From assembly GCA_012033335.1 (NCBI GenBank), contig JAAURB010000001.1:1-64000 (forward strand): a DNA stretch of 64,000 nt. Reading direction: 5' to 3'. Below the pieces are notes generated by a model, which saw only the letters and a program-made list of their open reading frames with translations, was not told where the DNA came from and ran no database searches. A program made the translations under genes and the position numbers. Origin of the DNA: Oscillatoriales cyanobacterium RM2_1_1. Lineage in GTDB: Bacteria > Cyanobacteriota > Cyanobacteriia > Cyanobacteriales > Microcoleaceae. Shown here piece after piece: positions 8,633-16,147 of this stretch (position 1 is its first letter; each line of letters starts with the position of its first letter).

Positions 8633-8977
8633 GCTTCACGGGATTGACGATCTCTGTATAAGTAATGGTTATAAGTAATAGTTATAAACAATAAGCACTC
8701 AGCCAGACATTTCGCTGGCTGAGTGATCAGCAAGAACTTGAGCGGGAATTTTGAGAGGGCATTGGGCGACCCAGGCCAACTGAATTCACCTCGAAATGTA
8801 GGGGTTCAAGCTGAACCGCCCAATCTATCAGATAATAAATCCGATATTTCAAACCTCCTACCTCCTTTAACCCCCTCTCATCTGGGACAGAAATTTGAAT
8901 GGGCAAGCTTTTTTACAGAGGTTTGATTCAAAGATAAATGTCTGATCAAACATCTGATGCTCCATCCGTTGCCCAAT
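8633..8977. other. Gene-free region with inverted repeats upstream of the Mini-RNase III fragment
   Basis: No coding frame is supported. It contains two and a half near copies of ATAAGTAAT(G/A)GTT (8656-8690), an 11-bp perfect inverted repeat CACTCAGCCAG / CTGGCTGAGTG with an 8-nt spacer (8696-8706 and 8715-8725), and on the minus strand a CCCCTAC-type hairpin (8798-8821). The missing N-terminal half of Mini-RNase III should have been here, so the segment probably replaced it. Confidence 0.5.
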
Positions 8978-9346
8978 CTATGACTCAGCAATTGCTGCGA
9001 TCGCATCATCTACAGAAGGTTTCAAAGATAAGAACTTCTCCAGACGAACCAGTTTCACAGTTTGAGTCACCCGAGGGTTCGACACGATTTGTAGAGTCCC
9101 CCCCTCAGTTTGGGCTTTCTTCACCAGTTGAACCAGTGCCCCCAAGCCGGAACTATCTACAAAATCAATTTGAGATAAGTCCAGCACAATATTCTTGGGC
9201 CCGGTTTCAAGACAACGACCAACCACTTTACGGAATGGGCCTTCAGAAAAGGCATCTAATAATCCCGTCAAGCGAAACAGTTGATAAGTGTCCTTAACGT
9301 CACGAGTGCCTCTTAAACTAACGGTCAGGCTTAATTGCTCAGGAAT
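8978..9346 (-). CDS. STAS-domain anti-sigma-factor antagonist-like protein, probable ATT start
   Basis: A single STAS domain of about 122 residues. IVLDLSQIDFVDSSGLGALV carries the conserved Ser of the DSSGLG motif, which is phosphorylated in SpoIIAA/RsbV-type partner switches. From the nearest conventional codon (TTG at 9271) the protein lacks the first beta strands. The frame stays open upstream as PEQLSLTVSLRGTRDVKDTY, which supplies them, and contains no ATG, GTG or TTG before the TAG at 9356-9358. A perfect AGGAGG (9352-9357) lies 5 nt before an ATT at 9344-9346, so ATT is the best start. It probably acts in a partner-switching stress or carbon-signalling pathway; its kinase is not in the window. 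Confidence 0.8.
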   Translation of the reverse strand: MPEQLSLTVSLRGTRDVKDTYQLFRLTGLLDAFSEGPFRKVVGRCLETGPKNIVLDLSQIDFVDSSGLGALVQLVKKAQTEGGTLQIVSNPRVTQTVKLVRLEKFLSLKPSVDDAIAAIAES

Positions 9347-9842
9347 GGCGCCCTCCTAATCTTTCGCTAGCGCTTACTTTGCGGATCTAGTGTAGTTGCT
9401 TTTGATCAAACTGTCTACTCTAGCTGCCGACTCTCGACAAAAACTGTAATATCCCTACATGACTACGGCAGTCAATTCTTGAACTCCTTGATTCAGGTTG
9501 GCGCAGGGATCAGCACAGGTAAACCTCTATTTTTCCTGCATTTTTTCTCATATTCATGCACCTTAGCGTATAACTGTAGCAAAATCACATTGGATTCGGC
9601 TGATGGTAGTGATACGGAAATAGTGACAGGGCTCAAACGATTGCTATCTGAGAATTGTCAGGGTGTATAAGCTACCAGACTACAATAACGATTCTCATCA
9701 TTCCAGGGGCAGATGGTTGTTTCACTCACTCCCTTGGATTCTGGATGTTGCCCTCCAGGAAGACCAAGGCGGCTCAATCTCTGGCTACAGGGGTAAGAAT
9801 TTAGCAATCAACTGACCTTTGACGGATGTTTATAACGAATGT
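9347..9842. other. Gene-free 496-bp spacer
   Basis: Lies between the STAS gene and the end of the methionine aminopeptidase gene. Beyond the Shine-Dalgarno of the STAS gene at its left edge I see no coding frame with family similarity, no strong hairpin and no repeat. A weak 63-codon plus-strand frame (9479-9670) was judged noise. Confidence 0.5.
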
Positions 9843-10622
9843 TTAATCCGGTAAAGTCAAAATTTCGACCCCAGTTGTCGTAACAGCAATCGTGTGTTCA
9901 AATTGGGCCGAGAGCTTACCATCGGCGGTAACAGCCGTCCAGCCATCCTCAAGCATTCTGGCTTCCCAGGTTCCTTCATTGATCATGGGTTCAATCGTAA
10001 ACACCATGCCGGGACGGAGCTTTTTGCCCTTGCCCTGTTGGCCGTAGTGGGGCACTTGAGGTTCGGTATGAAATGTAGTTCCGACCCCATGACCCACAAA
10101 ATCTCGCACGACAGAGAATCCCTGAGCCTCAGCATGGGCCTGAATGGCTGACCCAATATCGCCAATTTTCCCCCCAGGTTTCACCGCGTCAATCCCTCGC
10201 ATCAGACACTCATAGGTGACTTCTACCAATTGCTTGGCTATTGGGGAGGGGGTTCCGACCAGAAAGGTTCTGGAGGTGTCGCCGTGATAGCCATCCAGGA
10301 TAGGAGTGACATCAATATTGATAATATCTCCTGACTTCAAGACTTGTCGGGCACTGGGAATCCCATGGCAGATCACATGGTTGACGCTGGTACAAATTGA
10401 CTTGGGAAATGGGTTTTTCCCTGAAGGATCATAGGCCAAGGGGGCGCTGCGAGCCTGATGGGCCTGAGTCCAACGTTCAGCTTCATCATTGAGCTCTAGA
10501 GTGGTCACCCCAGGCTGCACCATGGGCTCTAAGTGATCGAGTAATTGGGCGGCCAGTCGGCCTGCTTGACGCATTTTTTCAACTTCACGGCGCGATAACA
10601 GCACCATTGATTCGCTTCCCAT
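9843..10622 (-). CDS. map: Type I methionine aminopeptidase
   Basis: Removes the initiator Met from nascent proteins in the cytoplasm. The five metal ligands are all present with the spacing of the E. coli enzyme: Asp in NIDVTP, Asp in HGDTSRTF, His in VGHGVG, Glu in FTIEPM and Glu in QFEHT (in the longest frame Asp122, Asp133, His196, Glu229, Glu260). The frame can be extended to an ATG at 10676, but homologues start at MGSESMVLLSRREVEKM, corresponding to 10622. The extra 18 polar residues would be unusual for a type Ia enzyme. The gene appears monocistronic. Confidence 0.94.
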   Translation of the reverse strand: MGSESMVLLSRREVEKMRQAGRLAAQLLDHLEPMVQPGVTTLELNDEAERWTQAHQARSAPLAYDPSGKNPFPKSICTSVNHVICHGIPSARQVLKSGDIINIDVTPILDGYHGDTSRTFLVGTPSPIAKQLVEVTYECLMRGIDAVKPGGKIGDIGSAIQAHAEAQGFSVVRDFVGHGVGTTFHTEPQVPHYGQQGKGKKLRPGMVFTIEPMINEGTWEARMLEDGWTAVTADGKLSAQFEHTIAVTTTGVEILTLPD

Positions 10623-10676
10623 GGTCTCCCGCTTTAGATTGGTTTCTTCTTTCATGTCATGGTTCGTTTTGATCAT

Positions 10677-11133
10677 GCTTTGCCCTGAATTTTTTGTCGT
10701 GGATCTAAGCTTGGGAAAATCGGCTATCTACTGCACAGCAGATCATTTAGCCCATGCTCAATCCCCATGTCTAATAAAAAATATATTCAAAAATTAATCG
10801 CCTTAACCTAAGGTATCACATGAGCCAAAACTCAGAGATTGGTAGCTCCCGTTGTCAGACGGAGAGGGAAATCTGAAAGATTCTCCGGGTCTTCATGGGG
10901 AGTAGTCAACTCATCTGATCGGGTTTTCTCGATTCTAAGCTTGCCCTTGGCATATTCTGCAACTGTTCTGCTCAATTCGCCTTAAACAAAATCTTCTGCG
11001 TCAATCTGATTACTGGCTAGAAAGGGGATGGCTGAGTCATTCCCAATATTCCCATTGAGTACTGCCAGAAGTTGACCCGTCTGCGCTAGTCGAAAATAAC
11101 GTCATCAATAACCTCATCTGAAACGAGTGAAGC
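10677..11133. other. Gene-free 457-bp spacer
   Basis: Upstream of map and downstream of the DUF423 gene, both minus strand, so the map promoter should be here. An AT-rich stretch around 10770-10800 is a candidate. No coding frame or repeat could be supported. Confidence 0.45.
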
Positions 11134-11529
11134 TTAGGTCTTCCATACTGCCAGGGCCAAGCAACCCCAGCCCAGAATTAAAGCGACCCCGCCCACGGGA
11201 GTCATCGCTCCCAACCCATTTAGGCCCGTCAGGCTTAACCCGTAAAGACTCCCTGAAAAAATTAGGGTTCCCAAGACAAACGCCCCCCCAGCGGCTACCA
11301 GCAACGATGGTGGAGATTCAGAATGCAGTAGCAACAACCCGATGAACAACAACCCCAGAGCATGATACATCTGATAGCGGATTCCAGTCTCAAAGATCAC
11401 CAGGGATCCCTGACTCAATTGGGTTTTCAAGCTATGGGTTCCGACTGCACCTAAAGTCACCCCAACTCCCCCTAAAATTGCCGCAATACATAGAAAAATT
11501 CGGCCTATTTGATTATCTACCTTGATCAT
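11134..11529 (-). CDS. DUF423 family small membrane protein
   Basis: A 131-residue integral membrane protein with four hydrophobic segments. Family motifs are GAVGTHSL near residue 28, FETGIRYQMYHALGL near 46-60, SGSLYGLSLTGL near 93, and TPVGGVALILGW near 109. DUF423 (E. coli YgdD type) has no established biochemical role. It is well conserved in bacteria, and the length fits. The gene stands alone between larger spacers. Confidence 0.88.
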   Translation of the reverse strand: MIKVDNQIGRIFLCIAAILGGVGVTLGAVGTHSLKTQLSQGSLVIFETGIRYQMYHALGLLFIGLLLLHSESPPSLLVAAGGAFVLGTLIFSGSLYGLSLTGLNGLGAMTPVGGVALILGWGCLALAVWKT

Positions 11530-11654
11530 TTGCCTTGATTATTTGCTTTTGTGATATCAATCTACAGGGTTTCTGCTGCTAGAGTACGGAAGGTTATGAT
11601 GCACCATGCCCCCAAATTCCAAATTTGTACTTGACGGGATCGAACGCTGGATTT

Positions 11655-12065
11655 CTACTCCATGGGGAACCAGTAGAGCCGTTCTCCGCTAGATTGCACT
11701 TCCACTCTGGCTGCAAATTTCTGGGCTTTTTCGTCCAGAAACCTCTGGGCTTCTTGGGCAGAAATCTGGGTGTAGCTCATGAGCTCAGACGGGGTAATTC
11801 TGCCTTCATACTCCCGCAGCACCCTGAGAAAAATCGAATGCAATTGCCGCTGTTGTTGCTGCCACTGCTGCTGTTTTAATCCACTCCAAACCAAGCCAAT
11901 TCCCAGACCCATCGCTGGAATCCCCAGGAGTAAACTGCCAACCGTTATGCTTAGCTTACTTTCCGGGGTGGCATCGGGATTGCTCATTTCTGTGGCGATC
12001 GCCAACAAAAAAATTAACCCCATGGGAATCAGTAGGCTCGCAGCGATCAGCTTGACCAATGGCAT
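11655..12065 (-). CDS. Membrane protein with C-terminal winged-helix-like region, unknown function
   Basis: A 136-residue protein with two hydrophobic segments (about residues 5-25 and 40-62) and a Gln-rich linker (QQQWQQQQRQ). Its C-terminal ~60 residues (LREYEGRITPSELMSYTQISAQEAQRFLDEKA) look like a small helix-turn-helix or winged-helix fold. Such proteins are common in cyanobacteria, but I cannot name a function. It lies 71 bp downstream of chlM on the same strand and may be read from the chlM promoter. Confidence 0.65.
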   Translation of the reverse strand: MPLVKLIAASLLIPMGLIFLLAIATEMSNPDATPESKLSITVGSLLLGIPAMGLGIGLVWSGLKQQQWQQQQRQLHSIFLRVLREYEGRITPSELMSYTQISAQEAQRFLDEKAQKFAARVEVQSSGERLYWFPME

Positions 12066-12136
12066 AACTCACCTGAGATTGTGATTTCAAGCCGCTGTCT
12101 ATAATCTTAGAGTTTTTTAGAGTTGTTCAGCCCGGA

Positions 12137-12835
12137 TCAGCACCGGATTGCCTCTAGCAAACGCGAGTAATAAAACCGGGTACTGGTCATCGCGGATCGA
12201 CCGACTGAAAAACCATTGTCCTCCAATATTTTAATGATATCTACTTCCCGGTGTTGATAGGCTCGGGTGGTTTTGCTGGGGCCTGGAAAAAATTCTCCGA
12301 CTTTTTTTAAGAGGGTAAGCAATACAGTTTTGGGGGCAAAACTGAGAATTAAGCGACTTTCTGCCAGAGAGGCTAGGTAGCTGATCATTTCAACGGCCTT
12401 GTCTTGGGGATAGTGGATTAGCACATCCAGGCAGACAACGGTATGATACTTTCCCGTTAGCGCTTCTAAGTCCTGGGTTTTAAAGGTGGCATTGGCAGGA
12501 TTGTCGAGCAGTTTTTGGGCTCTGGCTTGCGCTTCGGTTACCATTTTTTCAGAGATATCACTGGCAGAAACCATAGCTCCAGCCTGCGCTAGGGGAATGC
12601 TGAGGCTACCCACCCCACACCCCGCATCACAAATTGACAACCCTGGCAAATTGTTATCTGCCTGGAACCAGCCCAGAACTTGATTAACCGTTTGCTGGTG
12701 GCCGGAGCGAATATCAAGCTGAACTCTATTGACCTCTCCTGTACCGTAGATCCGGCTCCAGCGGTCAAATCCGGTGGAGTTGAAGTAGTCCTGGACGACA
12801 GCTTTATCGTCAATATTTTGACTGGTAACTTTCAT
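12137..12835 (-). CDS. chlM: Magnesium protoporphyrin IX O-methyltransferase
   Basis: A 232-residue SAM-dependent methyltransferase that converts Mg-protoporphyrin IX to its 13-monomethyl ester in chlorophyll synthesis. The family start KAVVQDYFNSTGFDRWSRIYG precedes SAM motif I (ICDAGCGVGSLSIPLA, about residues 67-82), with VCLDVLIHYPQ downstream. The C-terminal EVDIIKILEDNGFSVGRSAMTSTRFYYSRLLE is characteristic of ChlM/BchM rather than generic methyltransferases. Length matches cyanobacterial ChlM. MITE copy B lies 60 bp upstream of the start codon, where it could affect the promoter. Confidence 0.95.
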   Translation of the reverse strand: MKVTSQNIDDKAVVQDYFNSTGFDRWSRIYGTGEVNRVQLDIRSGHQQTVNQVLGWFQADNNLPGLSICDAGCGVGSLSIPLAQAGAMVSASDISEKMVTEAQARAQKLLDNPANATFKTQDLEALTGKYHTVVCLDVLIHYPQDKAVEMISYLASLAESRLILSFAPKTVLLTLLKKVGEFFPGPSKTTRAYQHREVDIIKILEDNGFSVGRSAMTSTRFYYSRLLEAIRC

Positions 12836-12896
12836 TAATAATTATTTGAATCTCAACATCAATCTCAACGTTCCAAGTTAGCATGATTTCGAGTGG

Positions 12897-12997
12897 TAAG
12901 TAGCTAGGCACAATTAATTAGAAGATACATGTAGGGGGTCTGGGGTAGTGCCCCAGACCCCCTTCTGTTTGATCATTAAATTACAACCATCTACTTA
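12897..12997 (+). repeat. MITE-like element, copy B (complete, 101 bp)
   Basis: Starts TAAGTAGCTAGGCACAATTA and ends ...TTACAACCATCTACTTA. The two ends are imperfect inverted repeats over about 24 bp (TAAGTAG and AATTAAT shared). The core is a perfect hairpin GGGGGTCTGGGG / CCCCAGACCCCC. Ends in TA on both sides would fit a TA target duplication as in IS630/Tc1-type elements; this is inference. It lies upstream of chlM. Confidence 0.8.
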
Positions 12998-13162
12998 GAT
13001 AAATTGTGAAACGGGCAAATCCTAAAGAGAGCCGTTAAATCCAGGATTTTAGCAATCCTGATGATGGGTGAACGGGGTTGGAGAGGGCTTGCTCCTTCCT
13101 GGAGATCGCCCCAAACTCCTCTCTAGTTTTTCCAGAGGTGATGGAGAATCGCTATAGACCGT

Positions 13163-13195
13163 AAAAATTAGTGACTCTCTATTGAAAGTCACTAA
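13163..13195 (-). terminator. Rho-independent terminator of the BON lipoprotein gene
   Basis: On the minus strand a 9-bp stem (TTAGTGACT / AGTCACTAA, 10-nt loop, 13168-13195) is followed by TTTTT (13163-13167). It lies 88 bp past the stop codon of the BON gene. Confidence 0.65.
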
Positions 13196-13282
13196 AAAGA
13201 CAAAAGGTTTAGCGGTTTTAAAAACGGCCCCGATGGCGTTTTGTCTGGCAGAATTCCGGAGAGAACCCTGGCAAAACTTGTA

Positions 13283-13822
13283 TTATTGGGCTGGATTCAT
13301 ATTTTCAGGTTCCTGCCCTGCTTCAATGTCCAGATTATTAGTATCACCACTTTCATTCATCCCAGGCTCAACTATCTTGACATCTAGTTTTACCTGCTTA
13401 ACACCCAGAATCTCTTTAGCCAAGGGTTCAATGGTGTCATATTCCTCCTGGTTGGGAACTGTTCCTACAATATCTACTAGTCCCTCATTCGCATCAATTG
13501 TCAGCTTACTTCGGGGAATATTGGCCTCTAGCTTGGCCCGTACCTCGCTTTCGATATCGGCATCCGCCCGCTCAGCCTGATCTCCGACGATATCATTGCG
13601 CTGTTCTCGAGCCCGAATGTCAGAATCAAGTTGGGCCTGACGAATCGGATTGTCCGCATCGTCCTGAGTTGCCTCTACAGTTTGAGCATCTTCAACGGTG
13701 ACTTCTCCAGCGGTAGAACGGGGAGCATCGGCGCTGGTGCGGGCCACATCACAGGCCACTGCACCTGTCAAGGCCACTACACCCAGTAAAATTGGGGTCA
13801 AACTTTTCATGATTAATTTCAT
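13283..13822 (-). CDS. BON-domain lipoprotein
   Basis: An envelope lipoprotein of about 179 residues. From the ATG at 13822 it begins MKLIMKSLTPILLGVVALTG followed by AVAC, a lipobox with the lipidated Cys. An acidic linker rich in Asp, Gln and Arg follows, then one BON domain (SEVRAKLEANIPRSKL...GLVDIVGTVPNQEEY...AKEILGVKQV). BON domains bind membranes, and the E. coli OsmY relatives respond to osmotic shock. The open frame reaches 13912, but the AGGAG at the proper distance favours 13822. It follows the glycine-zipper protein gene on the same strand and is probably cotranscribed with it as a stress pair. Confidence 0.85.
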   Translation of the reverse strand: MKLIMKSLTPILLGVVALTGAVACDVARTSADAPRSTAGEVTVEDAQTVEATQDDADNPIRQAQLDSDIRAREQRNDIVGDQAERADADIESEVRAKLEANIPRSKLTIDANEGLVDIVGTVPNQEEYDTIEPLAKEILGVKQVKLDVKIVEPGMNESGDTNNLDIEAGQEPENMNPAQ

Positions 13823-13921
13823 CGTTAACATTCTCCTGAACTTTCTTAACAAACATTTCTCAACTAAGATTGCTGAGCTAATAACTTGAGCGATCGCTCC
13901 TGAAGCAATCATTAGATCTCT

Positions 13922-14641
13922 CTAAGATCTATAACTATCGTCCCGGTGATCAACAATCACAACTTTCGGATCGGTATCTGCTGTTCCTTGCTTGACCACT
14001 TCTGCCTGCTCAAACTGACGAGAATCCTGAGTTGATACTCTCTGCGGATCATCTACTGCGCTAACTTCAACATTATCTGCCGCATAAACTTCCCATTCCT
14101 GAACGCCTTGATGCTTCAGAATCCGTTCAGCCTGGTCGATAATTTCTGGACTACCAGTAACCACAACCAAGTAATGGCCCTGAGTCAAGCGCTCGTTGTA
14201 AACTTTGGCCCGCTCCTCTGGAATGCCCAAACCGACCAAACCCCCAACAATTCCTCCCGTTGCTGCCCCAATCGCCGTTCCAGCCAGGGTGGTTGCAAGG
14301 GTAGTTGCCCCAGCACCCGCCAATAAAATTGGCCCAATTCCTGGGATTGCCAGAGTTCCAAGCCCCACTAATAGCCCGGCAATTGTTCCCAGGGCACCTC
14401 CCGTAGCGGCTCCTGTAGCGGCCCCTTCATCCGCTTTATTACCATGGGTCTCACCTTGTACTTCAAGCTCAGCGTCCCGAGTCGCCGGATCAGAATCAGG
14501 GGCGATTACGGTGATTTGATCCAGATTAAACCTGTCATCCCGCAGCTTATACAAAGCTGACTCTACTTCATGGCGAGTATTAAATACTCCGATTGCTCGC
14601 CGATAAGAAGTTCTTGTGTCTACATCTGTGTAAGTTGTCAT
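13922..14641 (-). CDS. General stress protein 17M-like (YflT) protein with glycine-zipper membrane region
   Basis: A 239-residue protein. The N-terminal ~60 residues (AIGVFNTRHEVESALYKLRD...DQITVIAPD) match the YflT/GSP17M-type alpha/beta module. A glycine/alanine-rich membrane region (about 72-145, GxxxG repeats) follows, then GIPEERAKVYNERLTQGHYLVVVTGS, the second half of the module. The acidic C-terminal tail ends KVVIVDHRDDSYRS. Such proteins are induced by osmotic, desiccation and oxidative stress in cyanobacteria. It is divergent from the PRC-barrel gene at 14855, so the 213-bp spacer probably holds two stress promoters. The C-terminal end resembles that of the lipid kinase at 16148. 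Confidence 0.82.
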   Translation of the reverse strand: MTTYTDVDTRTSYRRAIGVFNTRHEVESALYKLRDDRFNLDQITVIAPDSDPATRDAELEVQGETHGNKADEGAATGAATGGALGTIAGLLVGLGTLAIPGIGPILLAGAGATTLATTLAGTAIGAATGGIVGGLVGLGIPEERAKVYNERLTQGHYLVVVTGSPEIIDQAERILKHQGVQEWEVYAADNVEVSAVDDPQRVSTQDSRQFEQAEVVKQGTADTDPKVVIVDHRDDSYRS

Positions 14642-14854
14642 CTTTCCTCCGTAGGGGTTACATTGTTACCTCAGTTCAAACAGCCTTACCTTACAGAAAA
14701 ATTCAAAGCCATCTGAACTGAATCATTATTGTCTAAAAAACTGATAGAATTTACGTCTTTCAAAAGACTGATCCGTTAAACATATCCTTAGCAGGATTGA
14801 AATAAACTATTATTTTGGCAAGATATAACTGAACAAGTTGATGGAGTAAAAAAT

Positions 14855-15679
14855 ATGACTTTAGTCAAAATCAAAGAACGTTATCCTGACTATTCCGAAG
14901 AGTTTTTGAATGGTAAGGACTTCAAAGGCTACAGCGTTTATGCAGATACGAGTGATAACAAAGTTGGTACTGTAGAAGATGCTCTGGTAGATGAAGCCGG
15001 ACAAATTCGTTACTTTGTAATTGATACCGGTTTCTGGATCTTTGGTAAAAAAGTTTTGTTGCCCGTAGGTCGAGCTCGATTAGATTTCAACAATGAGAAA
15101 TTGTTTGCCTTGGGATTGAGAAGCAAGGATCAGGTTGAGGCACTACCAAAGTACGACAATGATACCGTGGTTGACTACGACTATGAAGAGCGGGTTCGCA
15201 CCGGCTATCGGACTCAGCAACCAAAAGCCTCCTACGATCGCAACAGTTATCGCTATGAGAATGACCGGGATTTGTACGACATGAATGAGCAAAACCACGG
15301 CATGATGAAGCTTTATGAAGAGCGATTAATTGCAAATAAAGACCGCCATAAGACTGGTGAAGTTGTAGTTAACAAAAGTGTAGAAACTCAAACCGCAACG
15401 GTTTCTGTCCCGGTTGAGACTGAGCGGGTAGTGATCGAAAGAAGAACTCCAAGTGATTCTGGTCAACCCGTAGCACCGGGAAGTGCTACTTTTCAGGGGG
15501 GAGAGGTTGCTCGGATGGAGCTCTATGAAAAGACTGCCGATATTCGTAAAGAGGCATTTGTGCGGGAAGAAGTAGCAATCCGGAAGGAAGTGGATCGTGA
15601 CACAGTCACGGCGGAAGAAACTATTCGTCGAGAAGAGCTAAAAACTGACACAAACGGGGAACCTATCGTCAAACGATAG
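14855..15679 (+). CDS. PRC-barrel and DUF2382 domain stress protein
   Basis: A 274-residue soluble protein. The N-terminal PRC-barrel (about residues 20-95: KDFKGYSVYADTSDNKVGTVEDALVDE...IRYFVIDTG) is followed by a basic linker and a C-terminal DUF2382 region (about 150-270) full of Val/Glu/Arg repeats, such as LYEERLIANKDRHKTGEV and VREEVAIRKEVDRD. Proteins of this architecture are abundant in cyanobacteria and Deinococcus and follow desiccation or salt stress. The molecular role is unknown. It is transcribed away from the YflT-like/BON pair. A MITE copy now separates its stop codon from the first good terminator at 15955. Confidence 0.88.
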   Translation: MTLVKIKERYPDYSEEFLNGKDFKGYSVYADTSDNKVGTVEDALVDEAGQIRYFVIDTGFWIFGKKVLLPVGRARLDFNNEKLFALGLRSKDQVEALPKYDNDTVVDYDYEERVRTGYRTQQPKASYDRNSYRYENDRDLYDMNEQNHGMMKLYEERLIANKDRHKTGEVVVNKSVETQTATVSVPVETERVVIERRTPSDSGQPVAPGSATFQGGEVARMELYEKTADIRKEAFVREEVAIRKEVDRDTVTAEETIRREELKTDTNGEPIVKR

Positions 15680-15795
15680 AGTTCGGTCAGCCTATTTAAT
15701 TGGTAAGCGAGTTACTCAACAAAGCAACCAAATCTAGATAAATGGAGCAGCTCAACTACAACGACAAAGCTCACAGAAATCAACCCGAGAGATGG

Positions 15796-15919
15796 TAAGT
15801 AGCTAGGCACAATTAATTAGAAGATACATGTAGGGGGTTGAAGGGGGCACTGCCCCCCTTCCTGCAAAGCCCCAGACCCCCTTTCCTTGTTTGTATCATT
15901 AATTACAACCATCTACTTA
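15796..15919 (+). repeat. MITE-like element, copy C (complete, 124 bp)
   Basis: Shares the first ~43 bp with copy B almost exactly and the last ~25 bp (ATTAATTACAACCATCTACTTA end). The core differs: AGGGGGCACTGCCCCCT hairpin plus an extra AGCCCCAGACCCCC segment. The conserved ends with variable G/C hairpin cores identify one family. Confidence 0.82.
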
Positions 15920-15954
15920 ACCTGAGCTTGAGAACACAAGCTTAATCACAGATA

Positions 15955-15998
15955 GTCGATGAAAGGAACTCAATGTCAAATTCCTTTCATCGACTTTT
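15955..15998 (+). terminator. Rho-independent terminator (plus strand)
   Basis: A 14-bp perfect stem GTCGATGAAAGGAA / TTCCTTTCATCGAC (12-nt loop) is followed by TTTT. It most likely belonged to the PRC-barrel/DUF2382 gene, whose stop is 276 bp upstream with the MITE in between. Confidence 0.7.
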
Positions 15999-16147
15999 AG
16001 TATTTGGTAATTCAGGATATTTATTAAAAGACTCTGTTATAAAACTAACCTAATCTCTCGATCGACAGAGGAAGCGTCATCCTGATCCAGCCTAATATTT
16101 AGATTGGGGATTAAATCATTCAGTTTAATCTATATTTCAAGGAGTTA

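Larger units (their letters stand above)
15680..16147. other. 468-bp spacer containing MITE copy C and a terminator
   Basis: Holds the complete MITE copy at 15796-15919 and a strong hairpin at 15955-15994. The right end carries AAGGAG 3-4 nt before the lipid-kinase ATG. No gene is visible. Confidence 0.7.

Noticed and set aside
8938-9297. 119-codon plus-strand open frame
   Set aside because: It is the antisense of the STAS gene; its composition lacks any family similarity, whereas the minus strand has a complete STAS motif.
9479-9670. 63-codon plus-strand frame in the STAS-map spacer
   Set aside because: TTG start without Shine-Dalgarno, no recognisable residues, biased low-complexity composition.
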